Notes: generated by a model not told the origin, from the letters alone. A DNA stretch of 64,000 nucleotides from Bacteroidota bacterium (GCA_023457935.1 JAEXBA010000050.1:1-64000); one strand, 5' to 3'; positions 33,504-42,145 are shown, numbered from the stretch's first letter. Numbers and translations: made by a program.

Positions 33504-33523
33504 AAACTTCAAAAATTTCAGAA

Positions 33524-34531
33524 ATGTTTACGCCTACCGATCTGCTCGATATCAATCAGCTTTTAGTTCCCGAAAATAAAATTGTCATCATCACCCATTA
33601 CAATCCGGATGGCGATGCAGTGGGTTCTTCGCTTGGGCTGAAGCATTATCTTACCGCGAAAGGTCTAGATGCAGAAGTAGTGGTTCCGAATGATTTTCCG
33701 AAGTTTCTGAAATGGATGCCGGAAGCAAAAAAGATTACAATTGCCGACTATAAAAGAAAAAAAGCAGCAGATCTAATCTTCGGGGCAGACGTAATTTTTA
33801 TCCTTGATTTTAATGCTTCCCACCGCGCCGGAAACCTTGTCGGACCGTGGATTGAAAAAGCAAAAGGCAAAAAAATCCTGATTGACCATCATCAGCAGCC
33901 GGACGATTTTGATTTTGTGTATTCAGATACAACAATTCCGGCCACTTCACAGATGATTTATCATTTTATTGAAGCAATGGAGCAAGAAAAACTGGTAAAC
34001 AGTGATATCGCGCACTGTCTTTATACAGGAATAATGACGGATACCGGTGGTTTCCGTTTCCGTTCAACATCTGCCACAACACACCGGATTATTGCCAATC
34101 TAATCGAACACGGCGCCGATCCTGCGACCATTACTTCCAATACCTGGGATACCAATACAGTTTCAAGGCTTCATCTTCTTTCCCTGATTTTAAGCCGTAT
34201 TGAAATTGTTAAAGACGGAAAAGTGGCCATTCTTTGGCTGAAGCGCCACGAACTGAAAGAATTCGGTTTTGAAAAAGGCGACACGGAAGGTTTCGTCAAT
34301 TACGGACTGAGTATTCTGGGAACCAGAATGTCCGCTTTTTTCATGGAAGATCTTTATGAGAACTTCATCAAGATTTCGTTCCGTTCCAAAGATGATGTTG
34401 ATGTGAACCAGTTTTCAAGGAAATATTTCAATGGTGGCGGTCATATCAACGCAGCTGGCGGAAAATACTTTAAGGATATTTACGAAACCATTGAAGATTT
34501 CAAGGAGAAAGTTGAAGAAGAAGATTTTTAG
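33524..34531 (+). CDS. nrnA: Bifunctional oligoribonuclease / PAP phosphatase NrnA-like
   Basis: DHH-family phosphoesterase that degrades nano-RNA and can hydrolyse 3'-phosphoadenosine 5'-phosphate. About 335 residues from ATG 33524: metal motifs THYNPDGDAVGSS, IFILDFNASHRAG, KILIDHHQQPDDF and GIMTDTGGFRF, then the DHHA1 domain with FNGGGHINAAGGKYF. The C-terminal tail IEDFKEKVEEEDF is repeated twice more downstream in non-functional form (see the repeat entry). Start chosen with the -7 box at 33496-33503; the longer frame would start with TTG inside the promoter. Confidence 0.92.
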   Translation: MFTPTDLLDINQLLVPENKIVIITHYNPDGDAVGSSLGLKHYLTAKGLDAEVVVPNDFPKFLKWMPEAKKITIADYKRKKAADLIFGADVIFILDFNASHRAGNLVGPWIEKAKGKKILIDHHQQPDDFDFVYSDTTIPATSQMIYHFIEAMEQEKLVNSDIAHCLYTGIMTDTGGFRFRSTSATTHRIIANLIEHGADPATITSNTWDTNTVSRLHLLSLILSRIEIVKDGKVAILWLKRHELKEFGFEKGDTEGFVNYGLSILGTRMSAFFMEDLYENFIKISFRSKDDVDVNQFSRKYFNGGGHINAAGGKYFKDIYETIEDFKEKVEEEDF

Positions 34532-34945
34532 TGATTGCCACGAATGCACTAATTTTAATCATTCAACAGCACAATCATTCGTGAATTCGTGGCATATTTT
34601 TAACAATTTCCATTAAGTTGATCGGCGGAAAATACTTTAAGAATATTTCCAAAACATTTGGAAATTTCAATCATAAAATTGTCGAAGAAGATTTTTAGTG
34701 ATTGCCACGAATGCACTAATTTAATTTTTTCAGCAATTCGATAATTCGTGCATTAGTGGCATTTGATTTAAATTTTTAGCGAAGTCAGCTATTAATAATT
34801 GGCCGGCGAATATTTTTTGAAGCTTGTTTCGGCGAAACGATTGAAGATTTCAAGGAGAAAGTTGAAGAAGAAGATTTTTAGTGATTGCCACGAATGCACT
34901 AATTTTAATCATTCAACAGCATAAAGATTCGTGCATTCGTGGCAA
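34458..34945. repeat. Triplicated nrnA tail with REP-like inverted repeats
   Basis: Three tandem units of about 140 bases start at about 34458, 34625 and 34803. Each begins in the nrnA C-terminal coding sequence and ends with an inverted pair TGCCACGAATGCAC ... GTGCATTCGTGGCA (left arms 34536, 34703 and 34886; right arms 34581, 34749 and 34931; the third is a perfect match, the others have one mismatch). Bases 34490-34571 are identical to 34840-34921. Unit 2 still reads in frame as GGKYFKNI..VEEDF then stop, unit 3 is frameshifted in its first half. This fills the 420-base gap before the alpha/beta hydrolase. Confidence 0.9.
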
Positions 34946-34951
34946 TATTAT

Positions 34952-35734
34952 TTAAAAAACAAAATGCTTCGGCAGGTTATGCAGTAATTCCGTATTGATA
35001 ATCGCTGCACAGATTTCCGGTTTTTCCAGATGACCGTTGTGACCGCAGTCCAGTACATAGGATTTAATGTTCGTTTTGTCCGGTAAATGGTTTATTACCA
35101 GTTCCGATTTGACGGCGCCATCGTGTTTCCCTGCAATAACAAGAATTTTGGCATCCAGATTTTCCAAAACGGCTTTTTTGTCAGTTCTTTCAATCATGCC
35201 TTTTACAGCGGCCAAAGCGCCTTCCGGTTTCGTTGAGAGTGCCACTTCCTTAGCAAAATTGATTTTTCCTTCCAGAATATCTTTTTCGTTCGGACTGAAA
35301 AGGTTCGGAATTCCCGCTCCAACATACGTTTTGAAGTTCTCCAGAATAATTCTGAAACTCTTTCTCCTGTTGTCTTTTTTTTCCTCGTCGTCGGGAAAAT
35401 AAGAGGAGAAAAATAATGTTAAGCTTTTTAGACTTTCGCCGTATTTTTCAGCAAAAGACAGCGAAATATAGCCGCCCATGGAATGTCCGAGAAGATGAAA
35501 TTTTTCCAGTTTAAGTTTGTCTGCAACTTTTTTTACTTCTTCAGCCATCATTTCCATGGTGTGGATTTCGCCGATAACCGGCGATCTTCCGTGTCCCGGC
35601 AGATCAATTCTGATGATTCTGAATTTTTTTGACAGCAGCGGTTCAAGTTCTTCCCAGATGAGAAGATTTTCCATAAAACCGTGGAGCAGAATCAGGTTTT
35701 CGCTTCCGTTTCCGGAAATTTCGTAGTTCAGCAT
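34952..35734 (-). CDS. Alpha/beta hydrolase
   Basis: About 260 residues with the standard layout: ILLHGFMENLLIW (oxyanion HG), IDLPGHGRS, the nucleophile elbow LLGHSMGGY, a cap region, KILVIAGKHDGAV and the catalytic-His segment DCGHNGHLEKPE. Close to esterases and to MenH-like enzymes; the substrate cannot be read. The ATG at 35734 is preferred over TTG 35740. It is only 3 bases from a full -7 box (35738-35745), which implies a leaderless mRNA if that box is used. Confidence 0.85.
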   Translation of the reverse strand: MLNYEISGNGSENLILLHGFMENLLIWEELEPLLSKKFRIIRIDLPGHGRSPVIGEIHTMEMMAEEVKKVADKLKLEKFHLLGHSMGGYISLSFAEKYGESLKSLTLFFSSYFPDDEEKKDNRRKSFRIILENFKTYVGAGIPNLFSPNEKDILEGKINFAKEVALSTKPEGALAAVKGMIERTDKKAVLENLDAKILVIAGKHDGAVKSELVINHLPDKTNIKSYVLDCGHNGHLEKPEICAAIINTELLHNLPKHFVF

Positions 35735-35737
35735 ATT

Positions 35738-35745
35738 CAAAAATA
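35738..35745 (-). promoter_or_regulatory. -7 box next to alpha/beta hydrolase start
   Basis: TATTTTTG on the minus strand, only 3 bases before ATG 35734. Either the mRNA has no leader or this box is not the one used. Confidence 0.4.
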
Positions 35746-35762
35746 CTTAAAAATGTTGTGAA

Positions 35763-36266
35763 TTACTGATGTATATCAATATAATCCACAAAACCGTCGC
35801 CGTTCACTTTGTCCTGAAGGCGCCAGAAACTTCCTTTTCCTTCATCCAGAAATGTGGTTTTTTTAGTCCGTTCGTAGCTGGAGCCGTTAATTTTCTGGGA
35901 GATTTTGCCTTCGAAATTCAGATGTTTTTCCGAAACACGTTTTATTTTTCCGTTGATCTTCAGTGTGTTGGCTCCTGAAGCGGCACTGCCTTCAACATCA
36001 TAATAATCGCGGCCGCTGTTTTTCATGGTTACGGTTCCGCTGAGTTTGGAATTGTCGCTGCTAAGCGTAAGTTTATGATTTCCGCTGAGGTCTTCAAAAC
36101 GGTTCTGAACATTAAGTACTCTGATGCTGTCGTTGATTTTTGTGCGTGCAGCATTAATAGAATCAATAACTGCCAATGTATCATTGAGTTGACTGTCAGC
36201 TGTTTCTGAGTTTTTCTTACAGGAAAACAGCGCTAACGCCAATAAAGGAAGGAGGATTTTCTTCAT
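35763..36266 (-). CDS. Lipoprotein of unknown function, paralog 1
   Basis: The 167-residue product has a lipoprotein signal (MKKILLPLLALALFSC, then KKNSE) and a low-complexity Ser/Asn/Asp linker. Residues about 55-167 share a domain with the gene at 38458-39027: DLSGNHKLTL, GTVTMKNSG, YYDVEG, LKINGKI, KHLNFEGKI and SFWRLQDKVNG with a closing DYIDIHQ. The shared domain looks like an all-beta fold exported to the envelope. No known family recognised. It is expressed from its own -7 box and sits 29 bases from the hydrolase start. Confidence 0.7.
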   Translation of the reverse strand: MKKILLPLLALALFSCKKNSETADSQLNDTLAVIDSINAARTKINDSIRVLNVQNRFEDLSGNHKLTLSSDNSKLSGTVTMKNSGRDYYDVEGSAASGANTLKINGKIKRVSEKHLNFEGKISQKINGSSYERTKKTTFLDEGKGSFWRLQDKVNGDGFVDYIDIHQ

Positions 36267-36280
36267 TATTCTGATTTGCC

Positions 36281-36288
36281 CAAAAATA
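36281..36288 (-). promoter_or_regulatory. -7 box for the 35763-36266 lipoprotein
   Basis: TATTTTTG on the minus strand, 14 bases before ATG 36266. Confidence 0.55.
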
Positions 36289-36313
36289 GCAAAAAAAGCA
36301 GAAGAAAAGATTT

Positions 36314-37246
36314 TTATGCGTGAACGGTTTCAACAACAGCCCAAAGAGAAACCGCGGAAATAAAGAACCACAGAATAACGCCTGCAATTAAAGGTTTCAG
36401 GCCAATGATTTTAAAAGTTTTGAATGAAAGTCCGCTTCCGATCAGAAAAAGTGCAACTTTAAGCATTGCCCGAGAAAAATCTGAAATATAAGGTCCGAAT
36501 GTTCCCACAAAAGGAATAAAGGAATTCAGCAGAATTGCCACAACAAAACCGCCGATGAAATAAGGGATTTTAATTTTGCCTTCCGATTTTGTGAACAGGG
36601 AAAACAGTAAGGCTACCGGAATAATCCAGAGTGCTCTTGCCAGTTTAACAGTAGTTGCAACATTCAGCGCTTCCTGTCCGAAACGGCTTGCGGCTCCAAC
36701 CACAGAACTCGTGTCGTGAATGGCAATGGCCGACCAGATTCCGAACTGCGTCTGTGTAAGGTGCAACAAATGTCCAATAGCGGGAAATGTAAACAGCGCA
36801 ACCGCATTCAGAATGAAAACCGTTCCAAGCGCCACTGAATTCTGCTGGTTATTGGCTTTCAGAATCGGGGAAACGGCTGCAATCGCGCTTCCTCCACAGA
36901 TGGCGGTTCCCACGGAAATCAGTTTTGAAATGGTTTTGTCAATTTTAAACAGCTTTCCAAGGATAATTCCCAAAGCCATTACAACTGCGATGGTGGAAAC
37001 AGTGAAAATAAAACCTGTGCTACCTGCGCTTGCTGCTTCCTTATAATTAATCCCAAAACCAAGCCCGATTATGGAATACTGAAGTATTTTTTTGGTATAG
37101 TTGCCGGTTTTTTCATGCGGCGATCCAATGAAATTCACAAAAACCATTCCCATCAGAAGCGCCAGAGGTGGCGACACAAAAGGCATCAGCGAAATTGCTG
37201 CAAGCCCGAGGAAAACATAATTGGAAATTCGCGGATTGGAAATCAT
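36314..37246 (-). CDS. YeiH family putative sulfate exporter
   Basis: The 310-residue membrane protein has about ten hydrophobic helices and the YeiH/UPF0324 pattern: PLALLMGMVFVNF, YSIIGLGFGINYKEA, ISVGTAICGGSAIAAVSP, FPAIGHLLHLTQTQFGIWSAIAIHDTSSVVGAA and LFLIGSGLSFKTFK. Family members are annotated as putative sulfate exporters but substrate data are thin. Divergent from the rhodanese gene on the plus strand; no clear -7 box was found for this gene. Confidence 0.88.
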   Translation of the reverse strand: MISNPRISNYVFLGLAAISLMPFVSPPLALLMGMVFVNFIGSPHEKTGNYTKKILQYSIIGLGFGINYKEAASAGSTGFIFTVSTIAVVMALGIILGKLFKIDKTISKLISVGTAICGGSAIAAVSPILKANNQQNSVALGTVFILNAVALFTFPAIGHLLHLTQTQFGIWSAIAIHDTSSVVGAASRFGQEALNVATTVKLARALWIIPVALLFSLFTKSEGKIKIPYFIGGFVVAILLNSFIPFVGTFGPYISDFSRAMLKVALFLIGSGLSFKTFKIIGLKPLIAGVILWFFISAVSLWAVVETVHA

Positions 37247-37331
37247 AACAGGTCGTAAGGTCGGCTAAATTACAGTTTTCTAATATTATCTTTTTGTGAT
37301 ATTTATTACAAAAGCCTACTTTTAAGGAAAG

Positions 37332-37339
37332 TATTTTTG
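37332..37339 (+). promoter_or_regulatory. -7 box of rhodanese gene
   Basis: TATTTTTG, 19 bases before ATG 37359. Confidence 0.55.
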
Positions 37340-37358
37340 CAGAATAAATTATTTGAAG

Positions 37359-37733
37359 ATGAAAAATTTAATATTTGCGGGTTTTCTTTTCGTAACATTA
37401 GCTGGAAATATTTCCTGTACTTCGCCGACGCCTTCGGAAATGGCTGCAGCGCAGAATTTGCCAGGCATTAAGAAACAGATTGAAAACGGAGCGTTTGTGG
37501 TGGATGTAAGAACTCCACAGGAATTTGCGGGAGGAACGTTCGGAAATGCAGTGAACATTCCGCTGAGTGAAGTGGAAGCCAGAGTTGCTGAATTTCAGGG
37601 TAAACCTTCGGTAATCGTTTTTTGCCGAAGCGGAAAAAGAGCTTCTCAGGCTATTGATATTCTAAAAGCGAACGGTATCAAAAACATTACAAACGGCATC
37701 AATGTTTCTACAATGGAAGCGGAAACAAAATAA
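37359..37733 (+). CDS. Rhodanese-like domain protein, probable lipoprotein
   Basis: About 124 residues. Signal peptide ending in FVTLAGNISC suggests a lipid-anchored protein. The rhodanese fold follows: GAFVVDVRTPQEFAGGTFGNAVNIP, the loop VIVFCRSGKRASQA with catalytic Cys in CRSGKR, and a C-terminal helix. Function is sulfur transfer or sulfur relay in the periplasm by inference. The start is ATG 37359; an upstream TTG at 37353 is less likely. It is convergent to the ExbD gene with a shared terminator. Confidence 0.85.
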   Translation: MKNLIFAGFLFVTLAGNISCTSPTPSEMAAAQNLPGIKKQIENGAFVVDVRTPQEFAGGTFGNAVNIPLSEVEARVAEFQGKPSVIVFCRSGKRASQAIDILKANGIKNITNGINVSTMEAETK

Positions 37734-37737
37734 CAGC

Positions 37738-37770
37738 AAAAATCCCGGCCACGCCGGGATTTTTTTATTG
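37738..37770. terminator. Bidirectional terminator
   Basis: AATCCCGGC (37741-37749) pairs perfectly with GCCGGGATT (37753-37761), with T runs on both strands. Serves the rhodanese gene and the convergent ExbD gene. Confidence 0.9.
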
Positions 37771-38283
37771 AATGATTTCTTTATAGATTTCCTTTTCTTT
37801 GGGTTGAAGATCGGTAATTCCGTACCGTTCGCTTTTGGCAATCTGCAGTTCGTCCATCATATCCACAAAATTGCTGTAGTTGGCATCTTCGGTAGGTTTA
37901 ATGATGACTGTGAAAATTTCCGGTTTTGGCGCAACTTTGCGGTACTGCTGTATTGTTTTTGCTGCAGCAATGCTCTGTTGCGGAACTTCCTTGATGTCTG
38001 CTGGTGTTAAGTCTTTCACTTCTTTCTGATAGTAAAAGATTCTGTTGTCGCCCAGAATAAAAGTAAGCTGATTCCGCGTGTCAATTACATTTCCGGTTGG
38101 CCCTTCTGTTTTTGCGGGTAAACCGAGGTTCATTACGTTTGGTTTCAGAAATGTGGTCGCGAACATAAAAAAGGTAATCAGCAAGAATCCTAAATCCACC
38201 ATCGGAGTCATGTCCACGTGAATTGTTTTCAGTTTGGAACCGCGGCGTCCTGAACTTTTTGTGTTGGTCATTACTTCAGCCAT
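37765..38283 (-). CDS. Orphan ExbD/TolR biopolymer transport protein
   Basis: The 172-residue protein has the ExbD layout: short cytoplasmic start, one membrane helix (PMVDLGFLLITFFMFATTF, with the essential Asp), and a periplasmic domain with VIIKPTEDANYSNFVDMMDELQIA. It is paralogous to the second ExbD of the TonB cluster (56258-56833), including GLPAKTEGP and ERYGITD. No exbB or tonB is adjacent, so it must work with ExbB encoded elsewhere or form a separate complex. Confidence 0.85.
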   Translation of the reverse strand: MAEVMTNTKSSGRRGSKLKTIHVDMTPMVDLGFLLITFFMFATTFLKPNVMNLGLPAKTEGPTGNVIDTRNQLTFILGDNRIFYYQKEVKDLTPADIKEVPQQSIAAAKTIQQYRKVAPKPEIFTVIIKPTEDANYSNFVDMMDELQIAKSERYGITDLQPKEKEIYKEIIQ

Positions 38284-38457
38284 AATCTGTGTTTTTTGAA
38301 ATGTTAAACAAAAATCAAATCCGGTATGAATTTGATATAGAATTTAAAATTTCAATATCAATAACAGTGCCTGAAGTTAAAAAATGTTAAAAAATTAATA
38401 TTCGGCAAATAGTATGTCTTCTAAAAAGCTGAAAATTTTGATTCCGGGAATTTGATA
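38284..38457. other. Non-coding gap, nothing recognised
   Basis: AT-rich, no reading frame of note, no tRNA or hairpin terminator recognised, and no full -7 box for the ExbD gene. Confidence 0.5.
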
Positions 38458-39027
38458 TCAGAAATAGATATCAATATAATCCGTAAGTCCGAAACATTCT
38501 TCCATGCTTTGAAGACGCCAGTATTTACGGTTTTGTGTCACGAGAAAAAGCTGCGGACCGGTTCTCAGGCATTTTCCGCCGTTGTTTCCGACAAAGGTTT
38601 CAATGGTTCCTTCAAAATTGAGTTCTTCATTGGAAATCTGAATAATCTGTCCTTCAATCTTGACGTAATCTTTTCCTTTTTTCTGAATTCCGGAAATGCT
38701 GTATTTTCCGTCACCAGTTTTCCTGAAATTCACCGTTCCTGGTTTGTCCCAGCTGATCCACTGCAATGTTAGAGAATGCTTGCCGCTTAAATCTCTTAAA
38801 TCCGAATTGGATGAGCCTGTAACATCACTTTCTTCTGTTTCGCCATACCGATCTTCGCTGAGAATGGTGTCGTTTTCATTTTCGGAAATAGCAGTTTTTA
38901 AACTGTCGGTTTCGCTGTTTATTTCTGCCGGAACATGGGTTTGGTTTGAGGAATCCGTGGTATCGGTCTTCTTTTCCGCACAGCTGAACATCAGCAGAGA
39001 AGTGGCAATCAGAGCATATTTTTTCAT
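38458..39027 (-). CDS. Lipoprotein of unknown function, paralog 2
   Basis: The 189-residue product shares its C-terminal domain (about 75-189) with the gene at 35763-36266: DLSGKHSLTLQ, PGTVNFRKTGDGKYSISG, VKIEGQI, NEELNFEGTI and YWRLQSMEECFGLTDYIDIYF. It has a lipoprotein signal (MKKYALIATSLLMFSC) and a Thr/Ser/Asp/Glu-rich linker of about 50 residues. Two Cys (GGKC and EEC) are present near the end. No known family recognised; export to the envelope is all that is shown. The two paralogs are separated by YeiH, rhodanese and ExbD genes. Confidence 0.7.
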   Translation of the reverse strand: MKKYALIATSLLMFSCAEKKTDTTDSSNQTHVPAEINSETDSLKTAISENENDTILSEDRYGETEESDVTGSSNSDLRDLSGKHSLTLQWISWDKPGTVNFRKTGDGKYSISGIQKKGKDYVKIEGQIIQISNEELNFEGTIETFVGNNGGKCLRTGPQLFLVTQNRKYWRLQSMEECFGLTDYIDIYF

Positions 39028-39079
39028 TTTCTTACTTTTTGTAAAGTAAAGAAACAGAGCGCTTTAGATTTTTACAGTA

Positions 39080-41158
39080 TTACTTAGACTTTTTATAATA
39101 GTTTACGCCACACTCAAGGAATTTCTTGAAATCCTCTTTGGGCATATAACCCGAAACAGGCGAGTTGATCACTTTTCCGTCTGGTGTAATCAAAACATAA
39201 TGCGGCTGCGAATTATTGTTGAAATTCACCTGCTGAAACATGCTCCAGCGGTCACCAATAGTTTTGATTCTCTTCATCTGGCCGCCGCCCATATCAATTC
39301 TTGTCTGCTGTTCTGCAGGAAGTTCTTCCTTATCATCTACATACAGCGATGCTAATACCACATCATTCTGAAGAATCGGCAAAATGTCAGGTTCGCTCCA
39401 GACAAATTCTTCCATTTTACGGCAGTTTTCGCATCCGTAACCGGTAAAATCAATCAAGATCGGTTTGTTTTCCTGCTTGGCGACTTCAATGGCTTTAAAG
39501 AAATCGTGTTCGGGATGCATACCGAGAATTCCGTCTTTTTCATCATGGAAATAACTCACATTAATTGGTGGCAGAATTCCGGAAAGCATCTGCAGTCTTG
39601 GCCGTTCTGAAGGGAAAAGTCCCTGAACGAGATAAATAATGAAACCGATTCCCAGGAATCCGAAAATCTTTCTTGTGAGCGATATTTTCGGTTTCTTGTC
39701 GTCATGCGGAAAGCGGATAATTCCGAACAGATAAAGAACAAGCCCGATCGTAATCAGGATCCACAAAGCGATGAAAAGTTCGCGTTTCAGCATAAAGGTT
39801 TTGGTAACCAGATCTGCCTTTGAAAGGAATTTTAACGCCAGTCCGAGTTCAATAAAACCTAAAACCACTTTTACGGTATTCATCCAGCCGCCGGATTTCG
39901 GTAAGCTTTGAAGCGCCTGCGGAAACAGTGCCAGCAAACCGAAAACAATCGCCCAAGCCAAACCGAAACCGCCAAGAGCAAAGGTGAGCAGCATCGGAAC
40001 GTCGGTGGAGCCTGTCACTGCGCTTCCAAGCAAACTTCCTAAAATTGGACCGGTACAAGAAAACGAAACAATTACCAGCGTGAGTGCCATGAAAAATATT
40101 CCTATAATTCCGCCGGCTTCTTCCGCTCTTGAAGATTTGTTGGCGATGGAACTTGGCAATGTAATGTCATAATATCCGAAGAAACTTCCGGCAAAAAACA
40201 CGAAAATCAGGAAAAAAGCGATGTTCAGCCAGACAGATGTTGAAATCTGATTGAAGATATTGCCGGCAATTCCGTCGATCAGATGAAAAGGAACCGAAAG
40301 CAGTACAAAAATCAGTAAAATAAAAAAGCCGTAAATAAACGCATCGCGCTTTCCTTTGGCCTTGTTTTTTGTTCCTTTTGTAAAAAATGAAACCGTAAGC
40401 GGAATCATCGGGAATACGCATGGTGTAAGCAAGGCAATCATACCACCGATAAAACCGAGCAGAAGGTAAGTCCAGTAGTTTTCGCTGTGTTTTTCCTGTA
40501 CAGTTCCGCAGTCGGTAAGAGGATTTTCAAAATCAATTGAACTGATTTTCAGATTTTTAGGATCAAGTTGTGAAACCGAAGCGACAGCGCTGATTTCAGT
40601 TTTCAGAGAATCAGAAGCAGGTAAAATCTGAGTTGAAACTACAGAATCTGTTTTTATTTCAGTTTGATTTTCAGTGTTTTCAGATGGTGAAGCTGACTTT
40701 CCGGCTTCAATTTTCTGTTCAAATTCAAGAGTATTTGGAGCCAGACAAACGCGGTCGTCGCAGGTTTGGTACGTGATTTCAGCTATTACATTTCCCGGTT
40801 TAGACGGATCTTTCAGTTTGAATTTCCGCTTAAACTGCGCAGAGTTTGAATAGTAAACAATCTGAGTTCCAAAAGCTTCGGAAAATTCATCGTGTTTTTT
40901 TCCGACTTCTACGGTTCCGCCAACGGGAACAATATTTTCACCGGAAATATTCATCTCGGTCGGAATACCCGAATCCGGAGGAAGATCCTGTGAGTAAATA
41001 TGCCAACCGCTTTCCATGGTTGCGGTAAGAACAGCTTCATAAAGGTTGTCGCCGGCAGGATTTACAGCATATTTAAATTTTACAGGATCTTTTATCTGTG
41101 CGCTGAACGCGGAAATTATTAAGGTGAAAACAAGGATCAGCCAGTTTCTTAAATTCAT
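39080..41158 (-). CDS. dsbD: Thiol:disulfide interchange protein DsbD
   Basis: Transfers electrons from cytoplasmic thioredoxin through the membrane to periplasmic partners. The 692 residues show a signal peptide, the N-terminal alpha domain (about 25-150, with YQTCDDRVCLAP Cys pair), an eight-helix membrane domain (about 225-500) with the cysteine in TPCVFPMIPLTVSFF and another in SFSCTGPILGSLLG, and the C-terminal thioredoxin domain with the CxxC motif IDFTGYGCENCRKME. ATG at 41158, with a -7 box in the 44-base gap from tilS. All three domains are present and complete. Confidence 0.94.
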   Translation of the reverse strand: MNLRNWLILVFTLIISAFSAQIKDPVKFKYAVNPAGDNLYEAVLTATMESGWHIYSQDLPPDSGIPTEMNISGENIVPVGGTVEVGKKHDEFSEAFGTQIVYYSNSAQFKRKFKLKDPSKPGNVIAEITYQTCDDRVCLAPNTLEFEQKIEAGKSASPSENTENQTEIKTDSVVSTQILPASDSLKTEISAVASVSQLDPKNLKISSIDFENPLTDCGTVQEKHSENYWTYLLLGFIGGMIALLTPCVFPMIPLTVSFFTKGTKNKAKGKRDAFIYGFFILLIFVLLSVPFHLIDGIAGNIFNQISTSVWLNIAFFLIFVFFAGSFFGYYDITLPSSIANKSSRAEEAGGIIGIFFMALTLVIVSFSCTGPILGSLLGSAVTGSTDVPMLLTFALGGFGLAWAIVFGLLALFPQALQSLPKSGGWMNTVKVVLGFIELGLALKFLSKADLVTKTFMLKRELFIALWILITIGLVLYLFGIIRFPHDDKKPKISLTRKIFGFLGIGFIIYLVQGLFPSERPRLQMLSGILPPINVSYFHDEKDGILGMHPEHDFFKAIEVAKQENKPILIDFTGYGCENCRKMEEFVWSEPDILPILQNDVVLASLYVDDKEELPAEQQTRIDMGGGQMKRIKTIGDRWSMFQQVNFNNNSQPHYVLITPDGKVINSPVSGYMPKEDFKKFLECGVNYYKKSK

Positions 41159-41178
41159 TATACTTTTTATTGGAAGCC

Positions 41179-41186
41179 CAAAAATA
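41179..41186 (-). promoter_or_regulatory. -7 box of dsbD promoter
   Basis: TATTTTTG on the minus strand, 20 bases before ATG 41158. Confidence 0.6.
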
Positions 41187-41202
41187 GGAAATCTGAATTA
41201 CT

Positions 41203-42129
41203 TTACCGTCTTCTGTCTGCCACGATTTCGTTTGCGGTAATCCTGATTTCATGGGTTTTGCTACGGAAAAACTTACCGTTTTCTGCGGAAATCACTTTGT
41301 TGATTTCGTCACCGGAAAATCCGAGCCGACGTATAATTTCGGTAATAATGAAATGTTCTGACGCTAAAAGTTCTTTTTTGTTTATCGTGAATCGTTCCTT
41401 TTCAAAACCGGGTGAAACTTCTGCGATCTTTTTCTCTGTTTCATTCTGAATGAAACGGTTAGCGTCATTTAAGTAGGAAAGAGAATTTCCAAACTGTTCC
41501 AGGAATTTCGGGGAGATTTTTTCGATTTCGGGAATAATTGTGTTGCGGAATCTGTTCCTTAGGTAATCATTTTTTGCATTGCTTTCGTCTTCACGGAACG
41601 GAATGTCGTTTTCTTCCGCAAATGAATAAATTTCTTTCTTGGAATAATCAAGCAAAGGTCGGAAAATACGGTTTTCACTGGCCGGAATTCCGCTTAAACC
41701 TCTGATTCCGGAACCGCGGGAAAGATTGATCAGAAAAGTTTCCAGTTCGTCGTTCAGATGATGAGCGGTAACAATAAAATCAATTTTTTCCTTATCTAAA
41801 ATACTGAAAAATAATTCATAACGTAAATTTCTTGCCCAAAGCTGAACAGAGCTTTCAGGTTTTTCATCTGTTGCAGAAACTTCGTAAACATGACATTTGA
41901 TTCCGTTTCTGGAACAGTAATCTTCAACCATTTTCTGATCCAGATCAGAACTTTCTGCACGTAGCTTATAGTTCACATGCGCTACCTGAAATTCAAAACC
42001 CAAAGCCTGGAACAGATGCATCAACACCATAGAATCCACGCCGCCGGAAACAGCGAGAAGGAATTTCTTCTGCGCCGGCCGGTTTTCGAGAGCGGTAATT
42101 TTCTGCAAAAAGGTTTCGGAACTCAGCAT
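41203..42129 (-). CDS. tilS: tRNA(Ile)-lysidine synthase, short form
   Basis: TilS converts C34 to lysidine in the CAU anticodon of tRNA-Ile so it reads AUA. The 308 residues have the ATP PP-loop motif FLLAVSGGVDSMVLMHL, HVNYKLR, TAHHLNDELETFLINLSRGSGIRGLSG, RPLLDYSKKEI and the end of the second domain (GKFFRSKTHEIRI). Many TilS proteins are about 430 residues with a further C-terminal domain; here the frame stops shortly after that segment (VADRRR) and dsbD follows within 44 bases. The catalytic domain is complete. A short TilS form is known in some bacteria, so this may be functional. Confidence 0.88.
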   Translation of the reverse strand: MLSSETFLQKITALENRPAQKKFLLAVSGGVDSMVLMHLFQALGFEFQVAHVNYKLRAESSDLDQKMVEDYCSRNGIKCHVYEVSATDEKPESSVQLWARNLRYELFFSILDKEKIDFIVTAHHLNDELETFLINLSRGSGIRGLSGIPASENRIFRPLLDYSKKEIYSFAEENDIPFREDESNAKNDYLRNRFRNTIIPEIEKISPKFLEQFGNSLSYLNDANRFIQNETEKKIAEVSPGFEKERFTINKKELLASEHFIITEIIRRLGFSGDEINKVISAENGKFFRSKTHEIRITANEIVADRRR

Positions 42130-42145
42130 TTTAAGGAATATTTAG

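Noticed and set aside
33114..33523. Replication origin next to rpmH
   Set aside because: No dnaA, rnpA or clustered DnaA boxes; rpmH is isolated here.
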